NCBI GenBank assembly: GCA_035578175.1
Contig: JAQMRL010000014.1
Location: 14,211,774-14,275,773 of the forward strand
Reading direction: 5' to 3'
Origin: Catonia carolina
Lineage: Eukaryota; Arthropoda; Insecta; Hemiptera; Achilidae
Length of the DNA stretch: 64,000 bases
A program made the position numbers and the translations under genes. Position 1 is the stretch's first letter, and every line of letters starts with the position of its first letter. A model generated the notes under the pieces. The model searched no databases. It had not been told where the DNA came from and saw only the letters and a program-made list of their open reading frames with translations. Below are positions 53,672 through 64,000 of this stretch, in pieces.

Positions 53672-54449
53672 ACCTGGTGAGAAACACTCACACGACTTTC
53701 TCTTGCTAATGCAAATATATAACAATATAACCTAACATTACTAATAAAACATTAGAAATAAACAAAAAAAACTAACAAAATAAACATAATTTTATTTTAA
53801 TCATGAGTGAAAGACAAAATGAAAATCAACCTCAGTTTGGCTTAAAAATACGGAAAATCACGCTTTCACGCTTAAATAGGTTTTGTAGAGAAAACTCACA
53901 ATAAAAGTTGCAGGTCTTTTAATTTCCTATAAATTTGATTTTATACACTTTTGTCGTAAAATGTATAAGTTACTAAGGCTGATATCGTAAAAAATTCGAT
54001 TTTACACGTTTTCATGAGAAAAAAACAGAAAATCCCTAATTACCACTAAACTAAGTGTTATACACAAAAATGTTTGAAATAAAAGTTATAGATTTTAAAT
54101 TCTCTACAAGTTTTATTATATACATTTTTCCGCTAAATTGCATATTTAAGTCGCAATCTTAAAAAAACAATTTTCTTACGAGAAAACAGCCTTTCCAAGA
54201 ATTTCAGCAGAAATGGTGCCTACTTTATCTTGTAGAGAATAAAATATTTAGTAAATGAAGCGATTTAAAAAAAATCGTCGGAGCTGTTTTTGAGAAAATC
54301 GCAAAAAAGTGAGAAATGACACTAATAAACTAGTACTTCAGGTTGACCGATCTTGATGAAAATGTTCGTGTCGGGTCCTCTAGTGTTATGTAACTTAAGT
54401 TTCAAGTTTGAAGTTCGTACGATGTTCCGTTCTTGATACCTATATTTTG

Positions 54450-54484
<35 letters not shown>

Positions 54485-55360
54485 CAATCGCTAAAACATG
54501 TTTTAGGGTTCAGGGGGTCTGAAAACGTGTAGATCCGGTGAAAACTCGATATGAAAACAATACTTTTCTTTCTATCTATACTAATATAATAAAGAAGAAA
54601 CGTCTGTTTTTTGTATGAGGTAATCTCAGAAAATACTGAACTAATTTTAAAAAATCTTTCATTGTTGCATAGCTTAGAGCTTCCTGATCAATATATGCTA
54701 TTTTGCAACTTTAAGTAACTTTAATTAAGTGAGTTAAGCAACTTAAACTGTGACGATGTCGCATGTTTTAGTTTATCGGGTGTATAGCACTTTTATATTT
54801 TCAAAGTGCTCTGGATGGTGTATTTTTTGAGCTAGAAGCACGATTCAACTTTTATATTTCACAGAAAACGTGAAGAATAACATTCGATATATACATTCGA
54901 TATAATATACATTTTTAAATCTTTTTGTACTGTATTTCGTATAGGCTATTATTTGTTTTTATTCGACAGTTAGTGAACGAGTCACATATTTCCAATTACT
55001 CTGCGTACCGCACCCACGTATTACTGTCTCTTATCTCAGCCGTATATCAACTGTCTCTTTCTTTTCCATCGGTATTCTTCTATGCATTCTATTCAATTCT
55101 GTTAAATCGCAGGGACAAACATTTACAACGATGGGCAACGATTTGAGGCAAGAGTGCTTCCTTCACTCATGGACAACTTTATGTCGGACTTTCTAGAGCT
55201 GGAAGTTCAGAAAAACAATTTATTTTGCTGCCACAGGGCAACAAAACCACAAATATTGTAAATAGAGAGGTTTTAAAATGATTTAATGAGGCCTACATTA
55301 GCTGCTGTGAAGCGAAGTGAGCGGGGGTTGCAAGTGTATTGATATAGGCAAGAGAAAGTA
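53672..55360 (-). mobile_element. R-family element, copy o, split by a Helitron
   Basis: R from GGTGAGAAACACTCACACGA; (CA)n at 54451-54481; interrupted at 54575 and resumed as ATATAGGCAAGAGAAAG after 55336. In odorant-receptor intron 3. Confidence 0.8.
54576..55336 (+). mobile_element. Helitron-like insertion
   Basis: Begins TCTATACTAATATAATAAAG AAG, a common insect Helitron start. Ends near GCGAAGTGAGCGGGGGTTGC AAGT, similar to Helitron 3' ends but without a perfect CTAGT. About 760 bp, non-coding. Confidence 0.6.
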
Positions 55361-55455
55361 AAAATGTCAGAAATAAAAAATCTTATCTCAGTTAGTTCGG
55401 ATAACTGACGCTACACTGTACTTCTACAGCTTTCGTTATTTTTTTTTTGTTTCAG

Positions 55456-55611
55456 AACAGAAATCTGATGGAAGCATTGTACGGGAGTTCTTGGACAGAT
55501 AAACCGATCTGGTTCAAAAAATCTCTTCTGTTGATGATGACCAGGTGCAACAAAGAGATGGAAATCAAACCCATTGGACTTTTCGTCTTAAATTTAAGAA
55601 ATGTTGCTATG
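55456..55611 (+). CDS. Odorant receptor, exon 4
   Basis: TTTGTTTCAG at 55455; 52 codons (341-392): NRNLMEALYGSSWTDKPIWF ... LLLMMTRCNKEMEIKPIG .. FVLNLRNVAM. W.......K..L..M..R..K is the classic C-terminal 7tm_6 pattern. Donor ATG|GTAAGT at 55611, phase 0. Confidence 0.9.
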
Positions 55612-55702
55612 GTAAGTAACTACAATTGGGCCCGTCTACGTGTTGTTGTAGTCAGAATAAAATGTTTCAAAAGCGGAATATTCGATTCCCGGGCTGTAGT
55701 CT

Positions 55703-56528
55703 AAAATTTGATCGAGCTACATGTTCTCAAACATGGATTAAGTGAAAAAATGCGCTAAAAAACGGGCATATATTTTGATTTTAAGTCACTAGAAAATGCC
55801 TCAAAATAACCTTATTTTTATCATAAGTTAAAAACGGAAAATAAAAATCAACCTCAGTTTAGCTTTAAAATACGGAAAATCACTCTTTCACGCTAAACTA
55901 GGCTCTGTAGAGAAAAATTCCTTAAATAAAAGTTGTATATCTTTTAATTTCCTATAAATTTTATTAATACACTTTTGTCGTAAAATGGATACTTAGGCTA
56001 AAATCTTAAATAAATCGATTTTTTTACACGTTTTCGTGAGGAAAAAAACAGAAATATCGCTAATTATCGCTAATCTAAGCGTTAACTTATACAAAAAAAA
56101 TGTTTGAAACAAAAGTTGTAGGATTTTAAATTTTCTACAACTATAATAATAATACATTTTTTCCGCTAAAATGCATATTAAAGTTGCAATCTTAAAAAAA
56201 ACAATTTTTTTTACGTGAAAACAGCTTCCCCAACAATTTCAGCAGACATGACGATACCCTATCTTGTAGTCCATAAAAAGTTTCGTAAATGAGGTGATTT
56301 TTAAAAAAATCGTAGAAGCTGTTTTTGAGAAAATCGCAAAAAGTGAAAAGCTACTACTTCCGGTTGACCGATTTTGATGAAAATGTTCGTGTATTTCTTT
56401 CTCTTGCCTTTATGAATAAATAGGAAGGAAAGTATTGTTTTCATGTCGATTTTTCGAAATCGAGTTTTCACCGGATCTACACGTTTTCATACCCCCTGAA
56501 CCCAAAAAACATGTTTTTAGCGATTGGT

Positions 56529-56561
<33 letters not shown>

Positions 56562-57334
56562 AACAGAATATCTCAAGAACAGAACATCGTACGAACTTGA
56601 AACCTGAAACTTAAGTTAGATACCACTACCGGACCCGACACGAACATTTTCATCAAAATCGGTCAACCGGAAGTAGTAGTTTTTCACTTTTTGCGATTTT
56701 CTCAAAAACAGCTTCTACGATTTTTTTAAAAATCACCTCATTTACGAAACTTTTTATGGACTACAAGATAGGGTATCGTCATGTCTGCTGAAATTGTTGG
56801 GGAAGCTGTTTTCACGTAAAAAAATTTTTTTTTAAGATTGCAACTTTAATATGCATTTTAGTGGAAAAAATGTATTATTATTATTATAGGTAGTTGTAGA
56901 AAATTTAAAATCCTACAACTTTTGTTTCAAACATTTTTTTGTATAAGTTAACGCTTAGATTAGCGATAATTAGCGATATTTCTGTTTTTTTCCTCACGAA
57001 AACGTGTAAAAAAATCGATTTATTTAAGATTTTAGCCTAAGTATCCATTTTACGACAAAAGTGTATTAATAAAATTTATAGGAAATTAAAAGATATACAA
57101 TTTTTATTTAAGGAATTTTTCTCTACAGAGCCTAGTTTAGCGTGAAAGAGTGATTTTCCGTATTTTAAAGCTAAACTGAGGTTGATTTTTATTTTCCGTT
57201 TTTAACTTATGATAAAAATAAGGTTATTTTGAGGCATTTTCTAGTGACTTAAAATCAAAATATATGCCCGTTTTTTAGCGCATATTTTCTCTTAATCCAT
57301 GTTTGAGAACATGTAGCTCGATCAAATTTTAGAG
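55703..57334. repeat. 1.6-kb inverted duplication containing R sequence
   Basis: 55703-56385 and 56655-57334 are near-identical in opposite orientation, including R sequence (ends missing) and non-R flank (ATCGAGCTACATGTTCTCAA). The 270-bp spacer is an R 5' part with (TG)n at 56531-56561. The arms resemble each other far more than either resembles other R copies, so the inversion-duplication is recent. In odorant-receptor intron 4. Confidence 0.88.
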
Positions 57335-57903
57335 GAAGAATATGGAATTTTAAAAAAAGTTTACTGCATGAGTAAATACGTGCCATACATAGGCCTACAT
57401 ACGTACAGATATTAGGTGAATTTATGTCCCATAGCCGAGCGAGTGAGAGGGTGATATTGTGGTATAACTACGCATGCGCCCAAAGGTCTTTACCATTATA
57501 ATCCAGATCTGAAAACATACTACAGTCGTTATCTTGCTTGTTAGTTTACTGCGTGCATAAACGCTTGCTCACAACAATGATTTAAATTATGCAATGTTAT
57601 TGGAATGACGCGTATGGCTTGTGAGAGTGAGAGCGTTATGAATTCTCTCACTCCCACGGCTAGGGGACTGCAGTTCATCTGAATACTATAGCATACGTAG
57701 CCATACGTGCATGGTGTGTAGTGCATGAGTTTGCTGCATGTTTTCTAATTAATTTCAGCTAAAATTCAGCCTTTTAGTACAATGGGTTAAGAAATTACAG
57801 CGTTTTAAGAAAAAATGTTATTCGTTCCCTATGGACGTAACGAGTTAAAACCAACGCTAACTGTAGTTTCAAATTATTACAATTTGTATAATGTTCCGTT
57901 CCT
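57335..57903. other. Intron DNA, nothing assigned
   Basis: No coding signal. Short imperfect palindromes near 57600-57660 (GAGAGTGAGAGCG / CTCTCACTCC). Confidence 0.3.
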
Positions 57904-58712
57904 GCCCATAACAGACAGGTGGAGTGTCAAATTATTTACACTCAATCTGTTTGTTGCAGGGCTGAAATAAATACTTTTGTTTCTTATCACATGGTCAACC
58001 AATTAAATGACTGAATCATTTAACCCTATAGCCGGCAATCGTCAATTTTAAGACGTTGTTACCGCTTCTTGAACCGGTGGCGTGGTTCAAACCACGATAT
58101 CCTACAGCTGAATTTGGTTATTTCTTGGATTACATGATGTGTTTTGTATATATTTTTTTCAGTTTTGAACATAGAATCTTTTTTTTGGTTTTACTTTGAA
58201 ATAAATATTACCTATAAGTAACGATTCGTGTGTAATAAATTTTGAAACTAGAGCGTAAGAAAGTTTTAAACAAAAGTGTCATCTGAAATTTATATGATTT
58301 TAATTTTTAATGATTTCAAATTACAAGTTATAAATTTAAAATAACAAAGTTTTAATGATTTCATTACGGTTTGCTGACCCATATACTAGAAATTCTCTGC
58401 CTGTCTAGAAAAATGTTATTGCCGGCTATAAGGTTGAGAACAGAAGAGGTAGAGGTGTAACAGACACTAATCAGAGTTATCTTCTCTGAAAGTAATGAAT
58501 TTCATTATACAGCGAGACCCTGTAGTGAATGAAGTGAAGGTGTCATTTGCAGAGTGGAAAATATGTGCTTTTCAGAGGGCCCGGCACGCTGATAAGCGTA
58601 CTTTTCCACTCAGTGAGGAAGGCAATTGTAAACCACCTCACTCCTTGTTTTACCTAGTAAAACCTCTACAGGTTCAAACCAGCCTTTCGAGTGATGACCT
58701 AAACACCAACGC
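57904..58712 (-). mobile_element. SINE-like repeat W, copy 4, interrupted by a MITE
   Basis: GCCCATAACAGACAGGTGGA to GTGATGACCTAAACACCAAC in transcribed orientation. Split at 58020-58037 by the TTAA element. Confidence 0.8.
58024..58433. mobile_element. piggyBac-type MITE
   Basis: 410 bp, inverted CCTATAGCCGGCAAT / ATTGCCGGCTATAAGG ends, TTAA at the left and TTGA at the right. The uninterrupted W copy at 44.6 kb shows the intact TTAA target site. Confidence 0.85.
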
Positions 58713-58714
58713 AA

Positions 58715-58975
58715 GAATTTATAAAAGGAAAACATTGTTTTCATGAATTTTTTTCGAAATCGAGTTTTCACTGGAAATACACGTTTTCATGCACCTTGAA
58801 ACCCCACCAAAAACGTTTTCACCGGTGGCCACACCTCGTATTTTGTTCACATCGGCCAATCGTAAAAATGTTGTTTATGGTTCAGGTGTCTGAAAACTTA
58901 TATTTCCTGTTAAAATTCGATTTCGGAAAATCGAAATTCCTTCCCGTAAAGAACAAAGTAAGAACTTCGAATGCT
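58715..58975. mobile_element. Two degenerate R-family pieces, head to head
   Basis: TTTCGAAATCGAGTTTTCAC near 58755 and its inverted counterpart near 58910, both diverged, with no microsatellite left. Confidence 0.6.
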
Positions 58976-59279
58976 ATTCGTATGTGAAATAAATATAAAC
59001 TCGCCACTCCAGCGGCGCTTCGCGCCGCGTACGTGTCTCGCCATCAGAGGAGTAGGTGGATCAGAACCATTTGCCACAAGGTGAAGTTCGGCCGCCAAAG
59101 GGGTTGATTGGATCACAATATTTTGAAATTTGAAGATATGAAAGTTTAAAGATGAAGTTTGAAGTTTAAAAATTAAAAGTTTAAAGGTTTTGAAGTTTTA
59201 GGTTTAGTTTCAAAATTTCAACTTTGAATGTTGAGGTTTGAATGTATGATATTTTGAGTTTTTTTGTTTCTCATGCGAT
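58976..59279. other. Low-complexity intron DNA
   Basis: GGCGCTTCGCGCC hairpin at about 59012, then irregular repeats of GAAGTTT/AAAGTTT between 59110 and 59230. Confidence 0.4.
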
Positions 59280-60360
59280 CTTGGGTTGCGACCTGAAAAT
59301 TTTCGGGTTACCTAATTTTATGTAATTTTCTTCGCTAAATAACATGCCGTTAAAAGATTATTTTATATTCCGAAAATTTTAAAATTTTTGTTGGGGTAGC
59401 AATCACCATAGGACCCCAATCTAAAATTTAATAAATTCTCCTTGATTCTATGGGTATGTGTAACGTTTTCTCAATAAACACTTGCGAAAAAAACCGCTGT
59501 GAAGGTGTAAAGAAACAAAAACATAAAAACGGCAAGCCCTAAAAGCCGAAATGCTAGTGTTTTAAGTTTTCTCAGCGAACAGGTAGGTTAAGGGCAACTT
59601 TAGCTACATGGCCTTGAAGTACTTAAGGAGAGACACAAAAAAGATTGTATACAATTTTTCACTACGAAGTCCCGTTCAGGAGGTAAAAAAATACTACCCC
59701 CTACCAAAGGTAAGGTGGTGGAACCTCAAATTTTTCGCGTTACCAAATGTTTATTCAACTTTTAACGTCAAAAACATGCCGTTAAAATATATTTTGTATT
59801 GTGAAAATTTAGAAATTTCATAATTTTTTGAAAGGGGTAGCAACCCCCATTGGACCCCAATCTAAAATTTAAAAAATACCCGTAATGCTATAAGTGCCTG
59901 TAACGTTTTGCTAATAACAATTTGCCAAAAATCCGTTTTGAAGGTGTAACGATAGGAAAACCTGAAAACGGCAAGCCCCAAAAAACCGAAATTTAGTTTT
60001 TGTAGTTTACTCAGCGAACCAGTAGGTTAAGGGCAACTTTGGTGATATAACCTTGAAGTAATTTTTGCGTGGCACAAAATAGGTTCATGCATTTTGTCCC
60101 TATTATTCACCGTTAAGGAGATAAAGAAACACAACCCCTATCGCAGGCTAGAGGGTGCTAATTGAAAAGTTTCGGGTTATCAAATTTTTATGTAATTTAA
60201 GCCAATGTTTAATTAAGCAAATTTAATTTTATGTAATGTAGCGCCAAAAAACATGCCGTCAAAAGACTTTTGTATTCTAAAAATTGAAACATTTCATATC
60301 TTTTGGATATGGGTAGCGAACCCGTAGGACCCCGATTTAAAATTTGGAAAATTACCCGTA
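59280..60360 (+). repeat. Diverged 430-475-bp tandem repeat, about 2.5 units
   Basis: AACATGCCGT with the same context recurs at 59341, 59773 and 60250, with GGACCCCAATCTAAAATTTA and GTAGGTTAAGGGCAACTTT also repeated. Non-coding; ends at the exon-5 acceptor region. Confidence 0.75.
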
Positions 60361-60379
60361 TATTATATTTTTGTTTCAG

Positions 60380-60442
60380 ACAATGAATGCAGCGTATTCG
60401 TATTACAACGTATTAAATACGCTGAAAAGCAAACATAATTGA
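60380..60442 (+). CDS. Odorant receptor, last exon
   Basis: TTTGTTTCAG at 60379; 20 codons (393-412) TMNAAYSYYNVLNTLKSKHN then TGA at 60440-60442. The T...AYSY..VL ending is the hallmark C-terminus of 7tm_6 receptors and completes helix seven. It is 4.8 kb from exon 4. Confidence 0.88.
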   Translation, partial: TMNAAYSYYNVLNTLKSKHN

Positions 60443-60661
60443 AACATGGCGTCTGTTGCCCAATGTCATCAACGTGACGGCATTCTTACAACTGACAGAC
60501 CACGCTTCACCAACACTACAAAACAAACGACCAAAATAACAAACAAGAAATCTATAAATTGTGTTCAAGAAAAATCTTAAAATTGTAAAACTTAAAAATG
60601 TATGCCAATTAAAAGATAATTACTATATTCTGAAATACTTTGTTCTCTTCTATTTTCTTAC

Positions 60662-60740
60662 AGTGTCCGGCCTGTGGTGTAGTTGTCAGTGCAACTTGCT
60701 TATACGTTGGGGTACCTAGTTCGAATCACTGTCTGCATTA
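60662..60740 (+). mobile_element. tRNA-like SINE head
   Basis: GGCCTGTGGTGTAGTTGTCA (A-box-like) and AGTTCGAATCAC (B-box-like). Not a convincing functional tRNA; likely a SINE start. Confidence 0.5.
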
Positions 60741-60764
60741 AACGTAATTGCAAACCAGATAGAA

Positions 60765-61768
60765 ATAAAAAAATCTGGTCTAAAACATAGAAAAATTTTT
60801 CCATTGCAAAATATGAACAATATAACCTAATATTAGTAATAAAACATTAGAAATAAACAAAAAACTAACCTCAATAAACATAACCTAATTTTAATCATAT
60901 ATGAAAGACACAAAATGAAAATCAACCTCAGTTTAGCTTAAAAATACGGAAAGTCACTCGTTCAGGCTAAACTAGGCTCTGTAGAGAAAATGCTTTAAAT
61001 AAAAGTTGTAGATCTTTTAACTCCCTATAAATTTTATTTTAGACACTTTTGTCGTAAAATGCATATCTAGGACAAAATCTTAATAAATGTTTTGTTACAG
61101 ATTTTAATGCAAAAAAAAAACAGAAAATCACTAATTTAACCCTGACTAAGCGTTATACAAAAAATGTTTGAAATTAAAGTTGTAGGATTTTAAATTCTCT
61201 ACAGTTTTTATGATATACATTTTTGCACTAAAATGCATATTAAAGCCGCAATATAAAAAAAAACAATTCTTTTACGAGAAAACAACCTTCCTATACACAT
61301 TTTAACAGACATGGCGCCTACCGTATCTTGTAGAGCATAACATATTTAGTAAATGAGGCGATTTTTTAAAAAAAGTTGTAGAAGCCGTTTTTGAGAAAAT
61401 CGGAATAATATAGTGAAAAATGACACGAATAAAAAACTACTTCCAGTTGACAGATTTTCATAAAAATGTCTGTGTCGGGTCCGGTAGTAGTATCTAACTT
61501 AAGTTTTAATTTTCAAATTCGTACGATGTTCTGTTCTTGAGATATTTTGTACACACACGCGCGCGCGCGCACACACACACACACACACGCACACACGCGC
61601 GCACGCACACACATGGACGCACAGGGAGAGAGAGAGAGAGAGAGACAAATCGCTACAAATATATTTTTTGGGTTCAGGTGGTCTGAAAACGTATAGATTC
61701 GGTTAAAAATCGATATGAAAACGATAGGTATACTTTCCTTCCTATATATTTACATATGCAAGAGAAAG
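60765..61768 (-). mobile_element. R-family element, copy q (full length)
   Basis: AAATCTGGTCTAAAACATAG start; a complex (CA/CG)n tract at 61553-61615 followed by (GA)n to 61646; ends CATATGCAAGAGAAAG. Confidence 0.82.
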
Positions 61769-61918
61769 TAATAAAATAAAACCGACCACTTAACACGCCC
61801 GGCTAATGTGTACATATCTAACGACAGACGAGTAATATTTCCTTATGTTACATACCGCTATATAGAAATTGAACAACATTTTTGCCTTTATTTTTAATAA
61901 TAATTAAATTATTAGCTA

Positions 61919-62259
61919 TAGTTCAGCCGCTCTAAGTTTGCTCCTACTGTCAACAAACCAAAACCAGCTACTACAGGGTGCACGCTAGAGTCCGTGACTT
62001 TATGGATGTCGTATTCCTATTAAGTTAACTATTTTTTAAATTATGACTACTTAAAGTACTAAAAACATCAGTCGTGATATGATGTAGGCCTAACAATTTA
62101 ATTTATAAAAATACTTTTAAAAGTATTTTGTATTTAAATACTTTTGAAAGTATTTAGTTGTTACTTTTTAATCAGCGCGTACAGATTTAGATATAATGCG
62201 CATGCTCAGTGACGTCATTATTTGTTTACATTAGGAGCAAACTTAGAACGGCTGAACTG
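61919..62259 (+). mobile_element. TA-flanked 341-bp MITE (family T), copy 2
   Basis: AGTTCAGCCGCTCTAAGTTT end and its inverted partner AAACTTAGAACGGCTGAACT; TA on both sides. Exactly the same length as the copy at 27133. Confidence 0.88.
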
Positions 62260-62261
62260 TA

Positions 62262-63382
62262 CAAAAATCTTTTGTAGACTAATTTTGTTTCTGTTCCAAA
62301 CGACTGAAGCAATAAAAGTAATATTACACCCTTATAATAATTTTCATGTTGACAGTACATTGTCCAATATTAATTTCCTTGTAAGTCAGATTTACTGGGG
62401 AGCACGGTACACCTGTATTAGAGAATGCCTAAGTTCAAAATATCTTATAAAATATTTAAATTCTTATCCATTCGAATCAAGAATGAAAAAAAATATCGTT
62501 TTTAAAAAAAGAACAAATTTAGATTTGTAACGGAATTATATATTATTTTTATGTAGACAAAAGGCTCCACCAATATTTCAGACGAAAATAAAAAAAAATT
62601 ATGAATAATTCATTTAAAACTTCCAGAACGATACGACGTTATCACGCAACCGCTTTAAAAATTACATGTGGTCATATTATAAAGAAAAAAAAGTTCCGTT
62701 TACAAATCGGTCGTTTCAAAAATTTTCTATTTTTGAACGTCTTTATACTTACATATAAAATAGTTGAAATAATAAAACTATTCTTTTTCATTTTTTGTCG
62801 CTTATACAATTACATCAAATAGTTTTTCATTTAAAAAAAAAAGTTGAACTTGGTTAGTTGTAAATGTAATAAGTACACAAGATTTTTGTAATCTTTATTT
62901 TCAGATGTCACTTTTTACCTTCTTATTGTTGTTTAAGTCATCAACCAAAAATCTGGTTTAATCACTGGGTTGATCTAGGGGTAAAGTCATTGTAACTATA
63001 CTACATCCAAGAGTCACTTGAAACTGTGGTAAAGATAGGCGACTCCAATTTACCATTGGTTGTGTAGAGCAATACGCTCTCCGCTACTATCTGTCCTACA
63101 AACATATCTAGTATTTAATTAATAGGCTAACGTTTAAGTTTTAGTTGTAATTGTAATTTAAACTAAAGTTAAAATGATAAGTGACTATTATTTAAAGAAT
63201 AATGTTCGGCCCCAAATTCGATTAAAAGACGCAGTATTTAAAATTAAAAAGAAATTAAATACTAAAAAATACTAAAAGAAATACTTTAAAATAAATGTAA
63301 ATAGTTACATTACAGAATAAAAATTTATAGATCATTTATAGAATTTATAGGCATTTGGCGATGAAAAAGGATAAATATAGAT
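62262..63382. other. AT-rich DNA, nothing assigned
   Basis: Two open frames (62222-62530, 62601-62822) have no domain, biased A/T codons and no splice support. TTGTTTAAGTCATCAACCAA at 62928 is a decayed W-like start. Confidence 0.35.
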
Positions 63383-63660
63383 TTTAATTGTCCGTTTTTG
63401 TTAGTCGAGTCCTGTTGTAAACAAACTGCGTATGTGTCAGTCTCTGTAAATTCACAACTCACAAACACGCGTGGCCTTGGGTGAACTCTCTGCAGGCTAA
63501 CCGGTGATCTAAAAAAAAACACCCTCTCATTACATTTTGTCAGTAGTATAATATAATAGGCCTAGTAATAAATTTATAATGGTTTTGTCATTTTTTACAA
63601 AAACTATTTTCATTTCTCATGACATTATCAGTTATTTATAGATCGGTATAATGTAATAAC
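63383..63660 (-). repeat. Interspersed repeat Z, copy 2
   Basis: Inverted counterpart of 900-1195. Confidence 0.75.
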
Positions 63661-63849
63661 AAAATAAATAGGGTCTTTTCCGTTTTCTGTATGCCACTAT
63701 CAAATCGGAATTCCCTGAAGGGTTACCCAATTCCCCCACTCGTGCGTCTAGCGCTCCAATCTGACTAGCAATATTCCTGCGTAATGTCAACTCCACTCCC
63801 ATTTCCTAGTTAACTACTACAAAATAAACATAGACAGTCTACTATGAAT
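63661..63849. repeat. Short shared repeat and spacer
   Basis: 63671-63730 matches 14239-14306 inverted (TTTGATAGTGGCATACAGAA). The rest is unassigned. Confidence 0.5.
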
Positions 63850-63955
63850 TTTGTAGTTGCTAAATAATATTTCGGACGAAGGATGATGCTGCAGAGTTCC
63901 TTTAGGAAAGGTGGTTATTGCATAATTCCAGAAGATGTGACCACCAAAAAAGTCT
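63850..63955 (+). repeat. Short repeat Y, copy 2
   Basis: GATGCTGCAGAGTTCCTT and GCATAATTCCAGA, as at 12296-12440. Confidence 0.6.
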
Positions 63956-64000
63956 GTTTGAAACACTCACAAGACGTTCACTTCCCAATGTAAATAATTA
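63956..64000 (-). mobile_element. R-family element start, running off the window
   Basis: TTTGAAACACTCACAAGACG then TTCACTTCCCAATG: a mutated R terminus in minus orientation. Confidence 0.65.

Noticed and set aside
60662..60740. Possible tRNA gene
   Set aside because: A- and B-box-like motifs but no convincing cloverleaf or acceptor stem; more like a SINE head, as is 44825-44895.
62222..62822. Two consecutive plus-strand frames considered as a small gene
   Set aside because: Very high A/T, Lys/Ile/Phe-rich, no domain, first one begins in a MITE.
1..64000. CRISPR arrays, operons, phage genes
   Set aside because: All tandem arrays have satellite-like unit lengths without spacer structure, and genes are split by introns, so this is eukaryotic DNA.

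Overview
This window looks like AT-rich, transposon-crowded nuclear DNA of a winged insect. Three observations support that: a seven-transmembrane odorant receptor of the insect-only 7tm_6 family, short exons with consensus GT/AG borders separated by multi-kilobase introns, and a mix of mariner/Tc1, Harbinger, hAT, piggyBac, Tigger and Helitron DNA elements with SINEs. A hemipteran-type genome is my guess from the repeat style; it is not demonstrated. There is no CRISPR, operon or other prokaryotic feature.

Three multi-exon host genes can be built by matching splice phases. (1) Minus strand, 14426 down to 441: a 723-residue, mostly disordered Ser/Asn/Lys-rich protein of unknown function in four exons; the main exon is 2436-4253, and the first and last exons are less certain. 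(2) Plus strand, 26398-44262: a ropporin-1-like (ROPN1L) gene in six coding exons. Its first ~224 residues are a recognisable RIIa-domain ropporin, and it continues in frame into about 457 extra residues that canonical ropporins lack. (3) Plus strand, 48537-60442: an odorant receptor of 412 residues in five exons.

The rest is dominated by mobile DNA. One ~1-kb non-coding family, here called R, occurs about 17 times and carries a (CA/TG)n microsatellite at a fixed internal position. Other elements: two TA-flanked DD34D mariner families, one of which exists here as palindromic copies with the 3' end at both termini; a 2.5-kb DD41D-type element whose third catalytic residue is mutated; a 1.09-kb foldback related to its ends; two Harbinger derivatives with MADF and transposase pieces; two Helitrons; a degenerate hAT; nested Tigger-like elements; TTAA-flanked piggyBac-type MITEs; a 4.6-kb long-TIR element carrying a piggyBac-like remnant, a 159-bp satellite, a SINE and a mariner; two solo LTRs with 4-bp target duplications, one holding a perfect histone-type 3' stem-loop; several SINEs; and a LINE reverse-transcriptase remnant.

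Layout. 0-14.5 kb: minus-strand gene and repeats. 14.5-24.3 kb: nested transposons only. 26-44.3 kb: ropporin gene with transposon-filled introns. 44.3-48.4 kb: repeats. 48.5-60.4 kb: odorant receptor. 60.4-64 kb: repeats, several of them inverted copies of sequences elsewhere in the window. The three genes have no evident joint pathway. Element boundaries without a stated target duplication are approximate.
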